A stretch of 44,783 nucleotides of DNA. It comes from Micromonosporaceae bacterium. Its GTDB lineage: Bacteria; Actinomycetota; Actinomycetes; Mycobacteriales; Micromonosporaceae. Position numbers and translations under genes: made by a program. Below the pieces are notes generated by a model, which did no database searches, was not told the origin of the DNA, and was given only the letters and a program-made list of their open reading frames with translations. The stretch covers positions 1 through 44,783 of the forward strand of contig JAHRHA010000038.1 of NCBI GenBank assembly GCA_020027875.1. The letters run 5' to 3'. How positions within the stretch are numbered: position 1 is the first letter of the stretch; the number at the start of each line of letters is the position of its first letter. Positions 13,396 to 20,837 of this stretch are shown here, one piece after another.

Positions 13396-16022
13396 GGCTG
13401 GTTGCTCTCTGCGCCGTCGAAGCCATCGCCCACCGCGCCGCGCATCGCGCGAGCGATGATGTGTAGGCCTTGAGAGAGGTTCTCGTCGCTCATCGTCAAC
13501 GGCGGCAAAATCTTGAGCACCTCGCCGTTGCGCCCGCACGTCTCCACGACGAGCCCACGGTCGAAGCAGAGCTGGGACACCTTGCCCGCGGATACGGCCG
13601 GCGTTCCGGACAGGTCGATGCCCCACATAAGGCCAAGCCCGCGAGAGCGGACCGCGAACGGCTCGGTGACGTGGCGACCGAGGTGTTCGGCCACCAGTGC
13701 GCCCTTCCGTCGTACGTCGTCGGCGAATGCGCCATCGGCTCCGTCGGACCAGAACTCGCGGATGGCCGCCGTCGCCGCGACGAAGGCGAGCTGGTTGCCC
13801 CGGAAGGTGCCGTTGTGCTGACCCGGGCGCCAGATGTCGTACTCCGGCTTGATCAGCAGCAGGGCCATCGGAAGCCCATACCCGCCGATCGACTTGGACA
13901 GCGTGACGAGATCGGGCTGGATGCCCGCGCGCTCGAAGGAGAAAAAGCCACCGGTGCGTCCGCAGCCGGCTTGGATGTCGTCAACGATGAGCAGAATCTC
14001 CTGCGCGTCACAGAAGGCCCGCAAACCCCGCAGGAACTCCACCGGCGCGACATACACGCCGCCCTCGGCCTGGACGGTCTCGAGGAGGATCGCCGCCGGC
14101 TTCTCGATCCCCGAACTCGGGTCGATCACCAGGCGGTTGAGGAGATCCAGGCTGTCGAACGCGCCGAGCGGCGAATCCGGATAGGGCACATGCGTCGTCT
14201 TCGGCAGCGACTGGTGCAGGCCCTGCTTGTAGAACCCGGAGCCGGTCGCGGCGAGCGAGCCGGTGCTTACCCCGTGGAAACTGCCGCTGAACGAAACGAT
14301 GTTTCCCCGGCCGGTGACCAGGCGGGCCAGCTTTAGCGCCGCCTCGACCGCGTTGGTTCCCGAGGGGCTGCAGAACTGCACCTTGTAGGACAGCTCGCGC
14401 GGCGCGAGGATGTACCGGCTGAAGGCGTCCAGGAACTCGCCCTTCGCGGTCGTGAACAGGTCCAGACCGTGGGTGAGACCGTCCCGCGCCACGTACGCGA
14501 GGAGCGCATCCTTGATCGACTCCGGGTTGTGTCCATAGTTGAGTGTGCCCGCCCCCGAGAGGAAGTCGAGGTAGCCTGTTCCGTCCTCGGTATAGAGGAA
14601 GTCCCCCTTGGCCCGGGAGAACACGGCGGGGAAGGAGCGCGAGTACGACCGTACGGTCGACTCCGTCGTTTCGAAGATGTTCCCCGCGGCGGCGCTGTCG
14701 CCGAGGCCGATGTCGGTGCGGTAGCGCATACCCCGGAACGAGACATGGTCGACCTCGCGGTACGCCGCGGCCCGCGCCTCGGCCAGGGTTGCTCCCGCGC
14801 CGACAATGTGGAGGACCCGGCCGCCGGTTGTGACCGGACGATGGTGAGAGTCCGAGCGCAGGTTGGCGTAGAACACGTCCGCCCGACCGCGGTCCACTTT
14901 GTCCAGTCCGGTGACCGGCTGGCCGGCCGTAAAGGCGCCGAACGGCCAGCCGGGTGCGGCGTCGGGATCCTTCGGATCGAGGCATCCTTGCGTGAGTGCG
15001 ACGGAGCAGCGCACGAGGCCATCCGTGACGAGATCCCGCCTGGCTAGGTCCTGGTCGAGGATCGCGTCGCAGAGTTGGGTGAAGTTGGTGCGTAGGCCGG
15101 GCAGCACCGCCTGCGCCTCGGAGTCACCGAAACGGGTGTTGATCTCAAGTACGTTGAGGCCGGTGTCGGTCATCATCGCGCCAATGTAGATGAACCCCGA
15201 GTAGTCCAGGCCCTCGCGGCGGATGCCTCGGACAAGTGGGTCGAGAAGCGCCCGGCGGATCTCCTCGATCAGGGCCCGGTTGGTGTGTGGATGCGGGGCG
15301 ATGGAGCCCATCCCGTCGCAGTTCTTCCCCAGGTCGTGCTCGAGCGTCCGCTTGAAGTCCAGCGCGGTCGGGAACAGCAGGGCACTGCCGCCGTCGACGA
15401 GGGCGAAGACGGAGATCTCCTGTCCCCGTAGGCGCTTCTCCACGATCACGCGGAAGGCGTCCCCGGCCTCGCCCGCGAACCGGTCCACTGCCTGGATCGC
15501 CTCGGCCGCCGAACCGCAGACCACCGAGCCGTCACCGTCGGCGGTGAGTCCGTCCGTCTTGACGACGCAGTCGTACGGCAATGAGGCGATATACTCCTTG
15601 GCCGTGGCGACATCGGTGAAGATCTGGTATGGCGGCGTGGGTATGCCGTTGTCGACGCAGAAGCGCTTGCCGCGCTCCTTGCTCACCTCCAGCTGTGCGG
15701 CCGCCTTGGTGGGGCCGATCGCGCGGTGACCGCCTGCGCGCAGGATGTCGACGTAGCCGCGCGAGAGGGCGTCGATGTTGGAGACGAAGACGAAATCGAC
15801 CGGGTTCTCCGCGAGAAATTCCAGCGCGGTCCGCGGATTGACCAAGGAGATCGATGGCACCGGCACCATCCGGTCGTGCCGGATGTAGTCGCAGCCCGGG
15901 CCGTAGAAGACGGTCACGTCCGGATCGGTACGGGTGAACAGATCGCATATCGCGTGCCCGCGGCCGGTGCCGTCGATGACGAGCACCCGGCGCCGCGCCA
16001 GGCCAGCCTCGCGTGTAGTCAT
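13392..16022 (-). CDS. Fusion of a PurD-like ATP-grasp ligase with a diaminobutyrate (EctB-type) aminotransferase
   Basis: An 876-residue two-domain enzyme. Residues about 10-435 resemble phosphoribosylamine-glycine ligase PurD (YDCVVKTDGLTADGDGSVV, LDYSGFIYIGAMM, LEINTRFGDSEAQAVLPGL), with the usual GKG loop altered. Residues about 447-870 closely follow L-2,4-diaminobutyrate aminotransferase EctB (TVRSYSRSFPAVF, FLSGAGTLNYGHN, GLTHGLDLFTTAK, YKVQFCSPSGTNAVEAALKL), with the PLP lysine K710 in LSKSIGGYGLPMA. EctB makes 2,4-diaminobutyrate from aspartate semialdehyde and glutamate. The N-terminal half probably activates a carboxylate and joins it to an amine, perhaps the diaminobutyrate made next door. 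Both ends overlap neighbours by 4 bp. No frameshift separates the halves. Confidence 0.88.
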   Translation of the reverse strand: MTTREAGLARRRVLVIDGTGRGHAICDLFTRTDPDVTVFYGPGCDYIRHDRMVPVPSISLVNPRTALEFLAENPVDFVFVSNIDALSRGYVDILRAGGHRAIGPTKAAAQLEVSKERGKRFCVDNGIPTPPYQIFTDVATAKEYIASLPYDCVVKTDGLTADGDGSVVCGSAAEAIQAVDRFAGEAGDAFRVIVEKRLRGQEISVFALVDGGSALLFPTALDFKRTLEHDLGKNCDGMGSIAPHPHTNRALIEEIRRALLDPLVRGIRREGLDYSGFIYIGAMMTDTGLNVLEINTRFGDSEAQAVLPGLRTNFTQLCDAILDQDLARRDLVTDGLVRCSVALTQGCLDPKDPDAAPGWPFGAFTAGQPVTGLDKVDRGRADVFYANLRSDSHHRPVTTGGRVLHIVGAGATLAEARAAAYREVDHVSFRGMRYRTDIGLGDSAAAGNIFETTESTVRSYSRSFPAVFSRAKGDFLYTEDGTGYLDFLSGAGTLNYGHNPESIKDALLAYVARDGLTHGLDLFTTAKGEFLDAFSRYILAPRELSYKVQFCSPSGTNAVEAALKLARLVTGRGNIVSFSGSFHGVSTGSLAATGSGFYKQGLHQSLPKTTHVPYPDSPLGAFDSLDLLNRLVIDPSSGIEKPAAILLETVQAEGGVYVAPVEFLRGLRAFCDAQEILLIVDDIQAGCGRTGGFFSFERAGIQPDLVTLSKSIGGYGLPMALLLIKPEYDIWRPGQHNGTFRGNQLAFVAATAAIREFWSDGADGAFADDVRRKGALVAEHLGRHVTEPFAVRSRGLGLMWGIDLSGTPAVSAGKVSQLCFDRGLVVETCGRNGEVLKILPPLTMSDENLSQGLHIIARAMRGAVGDGFDGAESNQP

Positions 16023-17350
16023 TTAGTTTGATTCGCTTCCTGGTCGGCGAACCCGCCGAAGGTGACCCGGGTGGCCGGGTTGTCACCGATCGGTTCGCCG
16101 TTGAACACGGTCAGCTGCCGCGCTTCGAGGGCCTTCGCGTGCGTCTGGGCCGCGGTGTCCCCGGTCACGACGAACATCGCCACCGAGTCGAGCTGATCGG
16201 AGCGTCCGGTGAGCCGCTGCCCAAGCTCCTTGGTCAGCCGTTGCGTGGTGCTGCCCGGCGGGAAGACCAGGTCCCGGAACTCGGTGACACCGGGCGGAGG
16301 CATCACCAGCAGGTCGGCGGCGAACCGGGACGGCTGCGTCAGCGGCGTGGTGTCCGGCTCCAGGCCGCAGGCGATGTCGGTCAGGAAGGTCTCGAATCGC
16401 AGGCCGAATGCCTCGCTGACGAGAACCGTCGCCGCGAAGCCGGCGAAGCGTAGGTTGAATTCGATCAGCTCGATGGGGCCGTCGGCCGGAACCATCACCT
16501 CCACGTGGGTGGGCCCGTGGAATATGTTCAAGCTCTTGTGGAACAGTTCGCAGCTGGCGACAATCTCGTCGGTGCGCGGATGGGAGTGCGGAAAGAAGAG
16601 TCCCTGCTCCACCACCGGATCCGCGGCCAACTGGTATCGGCCGGTCAGGCCCACATGGTGGACCTTCCCCCGGCAGACCAGCGACTCCACGGACAGCAGT
16701 TCGCCCTCGGCCTTCTCCTCGAGCACGAATTCACCGTTCGCGCCGATGTACTCCCGCATCAGGGGATTGATGACGGTCTCCGCGTCGGCCTTGGCGGCCG
16801 CGTCGCGCAACTCATCGAGGGAGGAAACAATGAAGCACAGCGCGCTGCCGATGCCGTTGGCCGGCTTGACCACGGCGGGGCCTTTGAACTGCCAACTGTC
16901 CCAGCGCAGCGCCTCGCTCAGGGAGGCCGACCGAAGATTCGACAGGCACTCCGTGTAGAACTTCCGGCGGACCTGCGCCTTGTCCAGCGCCCGGAGCGTG
17001 TCGTCGACCCCGTTGTGGGGCAGGCCGACCCGCTGCCGCAGTTCCGCCTCGAACGCGAGGGTGTGCTCGAATCCGGCGTACGTACCGACCACGTCGTGTC
17101 GTTCGGATAGCCCGTCAACGATGGTGCGGACCGCGGCGGCGTCCGACCAGGACTCGACATAGATCAGCTCGTCGACCAACCCATCGGGTACCGCGAAGGC
17201 TCCCGCTGCCCGCAGGGGGTCATGGTTCAGCACGACGATCTGGTATCCGCGAGACTTGGCCTCCTGTGCCACCAGAACCATCTGGTTCATCAGTTCAAAT
17301 AGGACGAAGGCCCGCTGCCGCGGCGTGACTTCCTCCCCTGGCGAGTTCAC
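16019..17350 (-). CDS. ATP-grasp ligase
   Basis: A 443-residue ATP-grasp enzyme. The N-terminal domain (FVLFELMNQMVLVAQEAKSR) precedes a hinge (LDKAQVRRKFYTECLSNLRS), the ATP-binding lysine segment (FKGPAVVKPANGIGSALCFI) and a catalytic half with FVLEEKAEGELLSVESLV, FHGPTHVEVMVPADGP and IELIEFNLRFAGFAA, the last carrying the Glu/Asn metal ligands. The C-terminal 100 residues form an extra domain like those of D-Ala-D-X or carbamoyl-type ligases. It should form an amide or peptide bond with ATP. It overlaps the desaturase gene upstream and the fusion gene downstream by 4 bp each. Confidence 0.87.
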   Translation of the reverse strand: MNSPGEEVTPRQRAFVLFELMNQMVLVAQEAKSRGYQIVVLNHDPLRAAGAFAVPDGLVDELIYVESWSDAAAVRTIVDGLSERHDVVGTYAGFEHTLAFEAELRQRVGLPHNGVDDTLRALDKAQVRRKFYTECLSNLRSASLSEALRWDSWQFKGPAVVKPANGIGSALCFIVSSLDELRDAAAKADAETVINPLMREYIGANGEFVLEEKAEGELLSVESLVCRGKVHHVGLTGRYQLAADPVVEQGLFFPHSHPRTDEIVASCELFHKSLNIFHGPTHVEVMVPADGPIELIEFNLRFAGFAATVLVSEAFGLRFETFLTDIACGLEPDTTPLTQPSRFAADLLVMPPPGVTEFRDLVFPPGSTTQRLTKELGQRLTGRSDQLDSVAMFVVTGDTAAQTHAKALEARQLTVFNGEPIGDNPATRVTFGGFADQEANQTK

Positions 17351-18483
17351 CGGCCTTCGCCCGCGTACTCCGGCACCAGGACCTGGTCCCGCGATGGGCC
17401 GACCATGCCGGCCTCGTGCAGGTGGTCCACCATGGAGCCCCAGACCTCGGAGTAGCGGTCGGAGCCGGTGGCAATGTCCTCGCTGCGTACGTAGGCGGAG
17501 TTGGCCCAGTCACAGTTGGGGTGGATGTGGTGCAGATCGTGCTGCACCGTATCCCCGACCAGCACGAACATGCGGTACGAGGAGTGCACCACCAGCATCC
17601 GGAACCACCACACCAGCCACGCGCGCGCCCGGTCGCCGGCTCCCTCGATCTCCGGGCCGGGCACCGGCTCACCGCACACCCGACCGAAGGTCAACAGATC
17701 GCGTTCCCTTTTTGTCAGCTTTTCGGCGTTGGAGAAGATCCACCACCGGTGCTCCGTGTGCGTGTAGAGGAACGTCGCGCCCTGGAAGCACACCGACAGC
17801 GGCAGCAACCAGAGCACCAGGTACTCGACCCAGTAGCCGGTGAGCACGAGGAACCCGATCGTCATGGCCAGGAACGCCAGCGACATGACTAGCCGGTAGC
17901 GCGGCTTCGCTTGGACAAAGTTGGAGGTGATCCGCCCAGAAAAGAACGTCCAGTGGTGGCTGGGCGAGAGCAGCGCGGACCAGATGTACCGGCGGTATTC
18001 GCGGCGCGACATGCCCGGGCGCATCCCGGTGCTCAACAGGTATCGGGTGTCCGCATCCTTCATCGAGCACGGGAACTGGTGATGAAGCAGGTGCTCACGG
18101 CGGTTCTCGTCGTAGGGTGTGCGCCACATCACGGTGGTGATGAGTTCGCCTACCACCCGGTTGACCCGATCTGACTTCGCGAACATCCGGTGCAGCGTCT
18201 GGTGCACGACGACCACATCGAGTCGGCGCATTCCGCCCGTGGTAAGCAGCGTGGCGAGGATCAGTGTCGGTATCGACACGGCGGCGAGCGGATGCATGGC
18301 CCACGCCCCGAGGGCTATGCCGCCGATGATCTGGATAATGCCCAGTACGCCCGCCTTGTTGGGGCTCCAGCGGATCAGCTGGTACGTGCCGTCCAGCGGA
18401 ACTCCGGTCACCCAGGTCAGATATGGCTGTACAAGACGGGGCAACCTCCCCATGGTCTCGCGTGGCTGCACTGCCTGTGTCAT
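17347..18483 (-). CDS. Membrane diiron fatty-acid-desaturase-type oxidase
   Basis: A 378-residue membrane protein with the three histidine clusters of the FA-desaturase/hydroxylase superfamily: HQTLH at 94-98, HLLHH at 131-135 and HDLHH at 315-319, plus an extra HTEH at 242-245. Hydrophobic stretches lie near residues 45-85 and 198-240. The family uses a diiron centre and O2 to desaturate or hydroxylate lipids, and some members act on carrier-bound or free small molecules. In this operon it is likely to introduce a double bond or hydroxyl into an acyl or amino-acid-derived part. The start has a GGGGAG site and lies 33 bp after the oxygenase gene. Confidence 0.88.
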   Translation of the reverse strand: MTQAVQPRETMGRLPRLVQPYLTWVTGVPLDGTYQLIRWSPNKAGVLGIIQIIGGIALGAWAMHPLAAVSIPTLILATLLTTGGMRRLDVVVVHQTLHRMFAKSDRVNRVVGELITTVMWRTPYDENRREHLLHHQFPCSMKDADTRYLLSTGMRPGMSRREYRRYIWSALLSPSHHWTFFSGRITSNFVQAKPRYRLVMSLAFLAMTIGFLVLTGYWVEYLVLWLLPLSVCFQGATFLYTHTEHRWWIFSNAEKLTKRERDLLTFGRVCGEPVPGPEIEGAGDRARAWLVWWFRMLVVHSSYRMFVLVGDTVQHDLHHIHPNCDWANSAYVRSEDIATGSDRYSEVWGSMVDHLHEAGMVGPSRDQVLVPEYAGEGR

Positions 18484-18516
18484 GCTTTCTCCCCGTTCTT
18501 TATCGGTCGGTCTTGC

Positions 18517-19332
18517 TCACACTCGTCGCGCGGTGACCGGGTCAGCGCCGGCGCCACCGAACAGAATGTCGTTGGTCTCGTGGGTGCGGGGCTGGGTCAG
18601 GTCCTCCGCACTGACCCAGGTCATATTGACGATCGTTCGGCGGGCGTCGCCGCGGATCGGATGCACGCGGTGCATCGTGGTGTCGGTCTTGACCACATAC
18701 GCATCGCCGGCTTCTAAGGCGTACGAGCGGACCTGGCTCTTAAGCAGCGCGCCGTAGACGTCGGGGTTGGCCTTGTCCCAGGAGGTGTGGGGCACCCCTT
18801 GGACGAACCCGCCGTCGCGGTAGTGGGGGGCTTCGAGGACAAGGATGAAGCCGTACGTGTAGTCGTCCCAGTGCCACCCGTGGGTGTCTCCCGACCTGCC
18901 CATCTGGCTAATGACGTAGTGCTCGCCCGGGTATGGACAGGTGAACACCTCCTCGCCGACCAGGTCTGCGATGAACTCCTTGACCGCGTCTGAGAAGTAG
19001 AAGGCGTCGATCAACGGACCGTGCTCCTTGATGACCGGTTGACCGACGGTCTTCATGTGGCGGGGCGTGTTGTCGGTGATTTCGAGCGTCAGGTCGCGCA
19101 GTACGCCGAATTCGTCCACAATCCCGAACGCCTCGTGACGCAGGGCAGCCAGCAGCTCCGGCGAGAGGAAGCCACGCAGCGGGACGAGATGCTGGCCCTG
19201 AAACTGCTCCCGTACTGTGGCGCGGTCGGCCTCGCTGTAGCGCTTCTGCAGGTGCGAAGTGAGCAATGCGCCGAGCTCGGCGGCCGTTACCTGGTCGGTG
19301 TCGGCCGCGGGCAGGGTGTCGACAGGAATCAT
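18517..19332 (-). CDS. 2-oxoglutarate/Fe(II) oxygenase of the HalD/BesD-like type, predicted hydroxylase
   Basis: A 271-residue oxygenase and the first gene of the nine-gene operon, with an AAGGAAGG site before its ATG. The iron site is H154-W-D156 in HGWHWDDYTYGF, with the distal histidine in DTTMHRVHPI (H221 or H224), followed by an arginine for 2-oxoglutarate in RRTIVNMTW. The HGWHWxDY, DTTMHR and HETN pattern is that of the BesD/HalD group, whose halogenases have glycine where this protein has D156. With the aspartate present, hydroxylation rather than chlorination is expected. Characterised relatives act on free amino acids such as lysine, so a diamino acid is a reasonable substrate. Confidence 0.85.
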   Translation of the reverse strand: MIPVDTLPAADTDQVTAAELGALLTSHLQKRYSEADRATVREQFQGQHLVPLRGFLSPELLAALRHEAFGIVDEFGVLRDLTLEITDNTPRHMKTVGQPVIKEHGPLIDAFYFSDAVKEFIADLVGEEVFTCPYPGEHYVISQMGRSGDTHGWHWDDYTYGFILVLEAPHYRDGGFVQGVPHTSWDKANPDVYGALLKSQVRSYALEAGDAYVVKTDTTMHRVHPIRGDARRTIVNMTWVSAEDLTQPRTHETNDILFGGAGADPVTARRV

Positions 19333-19396
19333 CCCGTTTCCTTCCTTCAGCGTCCCAGCCGTGTGCGTTCACGTCTGGCGCCTCGGTGGCCTGACG

Positions 19397-19426
19397 AAGG
19401 TAGATGGCTGAATCCAGATCCGTCAA
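19397..19426 (-). promoter_or_regulatory. Candidate promoter of the nine-gene operon
   Basis: Read on the minus strand, TTGACG (19426-19421) is followed after 18 bp by TACCTT (19402-19397), a good -35/-10 pair for a vegetative actinobacterial promoter. Transcription would start near 19390, about 58 bases before the oxygenase ATG. A set of 7-bp direct repeats lies just upstream. Confidence 0.5.
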
Positions 19427-19435
19427 CCACTCGAG

Positions 19436-19511
19436 CAACGAAAACCCGTTCGCACGCAACGAAGTGCCCGTCACCATGGCTCTCAACGAATTCATACCAG
19501 CGCTCAACGAA
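19436..19511 (-). promoter_or_regulatory. Four direct repeats TTCGTTG upstream of the operon promoter
   Basis: CAACGAA on the plus strand (TTCGTTG in the operon's direction) occurs at 19436-19442, 19457-19463, 19484-19490 and 19505-19511. The centres are 21, 27 and 21 bp apart, and all copies face the same way. The nearest copy is 10 bp from the proposed -35 box. Same-face direct heptamers before a biosynthetic promoter are the pattern used by antibiotic activators such as SARPs. No SARP gene is in the window, so the binding protein is unknown. Confidence 0.6.
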
Positions 19512-19628
19512 ACGCGACGGCTTAGCGCGCGAGCGGGCGCATCCGGTCACGGACGGGCGTGTCGCTGAACCGGCACGAGGCCGCTCCGCGTGTACTGTGC
19601 GGGCACATGAAACCTGGGGAGTCGGCGC

Positions 19629-20120
19629 GTGGTCTATCAATACCAGGCTGGGCTGCGTCGGTGGTACCAGCAGTTGCCGACCGTCTATTCCTCGGTGGGT
19701 GCCCTCATCACTAACCCGTCGGGTGCACCTCTGCTCGTGAAACCCAGCTACAAGGATGAGTGGACCGTGGCCGGCGGCGTAGCCGACGATGGAGAACCAC
19801 CTCACCTGGCTTGCGAGCGCGAGGTCGTCGAGGAGTTGGGCCTGCGGGTGTACGTGGGCAATCTGCTCGCGGTTGAGTACGTCCAACCGTGGGGAGCCCA
19901 GCTGCGGCCGATCCTCTACTTCATGTTTGATTGCGGGACCGTCGCAGACCACGGCATCGTCCTGCAGAGGGCGGAGCTGAGCGCATACCAGTTCTGTCAT
20001 CCGTACGAATGCGTTGACCCGGTCAACCTGCACGTGTCGGCGTGCGTCGTGGCGGGTCTCGCCGCCCGCACCTCGGGCACGACGGCGTACCTGCCCGCCC
20101 GGCGTCGCTTCCACGCGTGA
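19629..20120 (+). CDS. Nudix hydrolase
   Basis: A 163-residue Nudix protein from a GTG with a GGGGAG site. The Nudix box runs G-x5-E-x7-REVVEELGL (GGVADDGEPPHLACE, then REVVEELGL) at about residues 49-72, with all metal-binding glutamates present. Nudix enzymes hydrolyse nucleoside diphosphates linked to another group. The LITNPSGAPLLVKPSYKDEW segment and short length suit a house-cleaning or NTP/sugar-nucleotide enzyme. It is divergent from the biosynthetic operon and shares the 296-bp intergenic region that holds the operon promoter. Whether it belongs to the cluster is not clear. Confidence 0.85.
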   Translation: MVYQYQAGLRRWYQQLPTVYSSVGALITNPSGAPLLVKPSYKDEWTVAGGVADDGEPPHLACEREVVEELGLRVYVGNLLAVEYVQPWGAQLRPILYFMFDCGTVADHGIVLQRAELSAYQFCHPYECVDPVNLHVSACVVAGLAARTSGTTAYLPARRRFHA

Positions 20121-20262
20121 CCGATGCGGGAAGGCGGTTGCTATATCTCGACCAACCCATCACGTCAATCGCGATGGTGGTATGTTGCATTTACCTGTCC
20201 GGTCATGGACGAATGTTGCGTCGGCATCGCCAACGCCACGGAAGAAGTGATGGAGAAGGACG

Positions 20263-20763
20263 ATGAGTAGTTTCGTCATTACGATCCGGTCCGATCGGGA
20301 CGACGCGGAAACCATTGTGAGGGTCGACGACTCCGCTGGGACACCGCGAGTTACCGAGGTGTCCGTCAGAGCCACGTCTGGCGCCGGCCTCTCCGGCAAC
20401 CAGTCATTTGCGATTGATCCACAGACGCTGGTGCGCGCGCTGCGCCTGGCCCGCGAAGGAAGGCGCAGCGAGACTGCCGGCACGGTCAAGGCTGCGCCAA
20501 AGGCGGCTGCAAAATCCACCAAGGCGGCGACCGCGAAGCGAGTTCCGGCCGCAAAGCGCGTGCCAGCCGCCAAGGCGACCAGAGGCCGACCGCGGAAGGC
20601 ACGCGCCGCGACGGAATCGCAGTCGCGGGTCTACCGCCGGATGCCCGACGACATCGCAACGACATACGCTAACGCTGCGACCATCACCGAGGTGGCAAAC
20701 CACTACGGGGTGCCGCGGCACACCGCACAGGGCTGGATCGCTCGGCTGCGCCGCATGGGGTAG
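20263..20763 (+). CDS. Lys/Ala-rich DNA-binding protein with AT-hook-like motif and C-terminal helix-turn-helix
   Basis: A 166-residue protein from an ATG with a GAGAAGGA site. Residues 1-65 form a strand-rich domain of unknown type (SSFVITIRSDRDDAET). Residues 70-115 are a histone-H1-like linker with repeated KRVPAA units and an AT-hook-like RGRPRKA. Residues about 120-166 form a helix-turn-helix (IATTYANAATITEVANHYGV, PRHTAQGWIARLRR) like those in response-regulator or transposase-type HTH proteins. It probably binds DNA as a nucleoid or regulatory protein. The gene has its own 142-bp upstream gap. No target is suggested by context. Confidence 0.75.
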   Translation: MSSFVITIRSDRDDAETIVRVDDSAGTPRVTEVSVRATSGAGLSGNQSFAIDPQTLVRALRLAREGRRSETAGTVKAAPKAAAKSTKAATAKRVPAAKRVPAAKATRGRPRKARAATESQSRVYRRMPDDIATTYANAATITEVANHYGVPRHTAQGWIARLRRMG

Positions 20764-20787
20764 CGGCGCGGTTGGGTACCGCCGGTC

Positions 20788-20837
20788 GGTTGCGTGCAGT
20801 GACGAGAAACCAAGGCTCGTCGTCACTCCGCGCAACC
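20788..20837. terminator. Probable bidirectional terminator hairpin
   Basis: GGTTGCG at 20788-20794 pairs with CGCAACC at 20831-20837. Inside it, AGTGA and CGAG pair with TCACT and CTCG across a small bulge. This long imperfect hairpin lies between convergent genes and runs into the last codons of the trans-sulfuration gene, a common arrangement for a shared terminator. No clear T-run is present. Confidence 0.5.

Noticed and set aside
9833..13473. Two very long plus-strand open frames over the exporter, ATP-grasp and NudC genes
   Set aside because: The minus-strand genes here carry clear catalytic motifs and coupled starts; the opposite frames have none.
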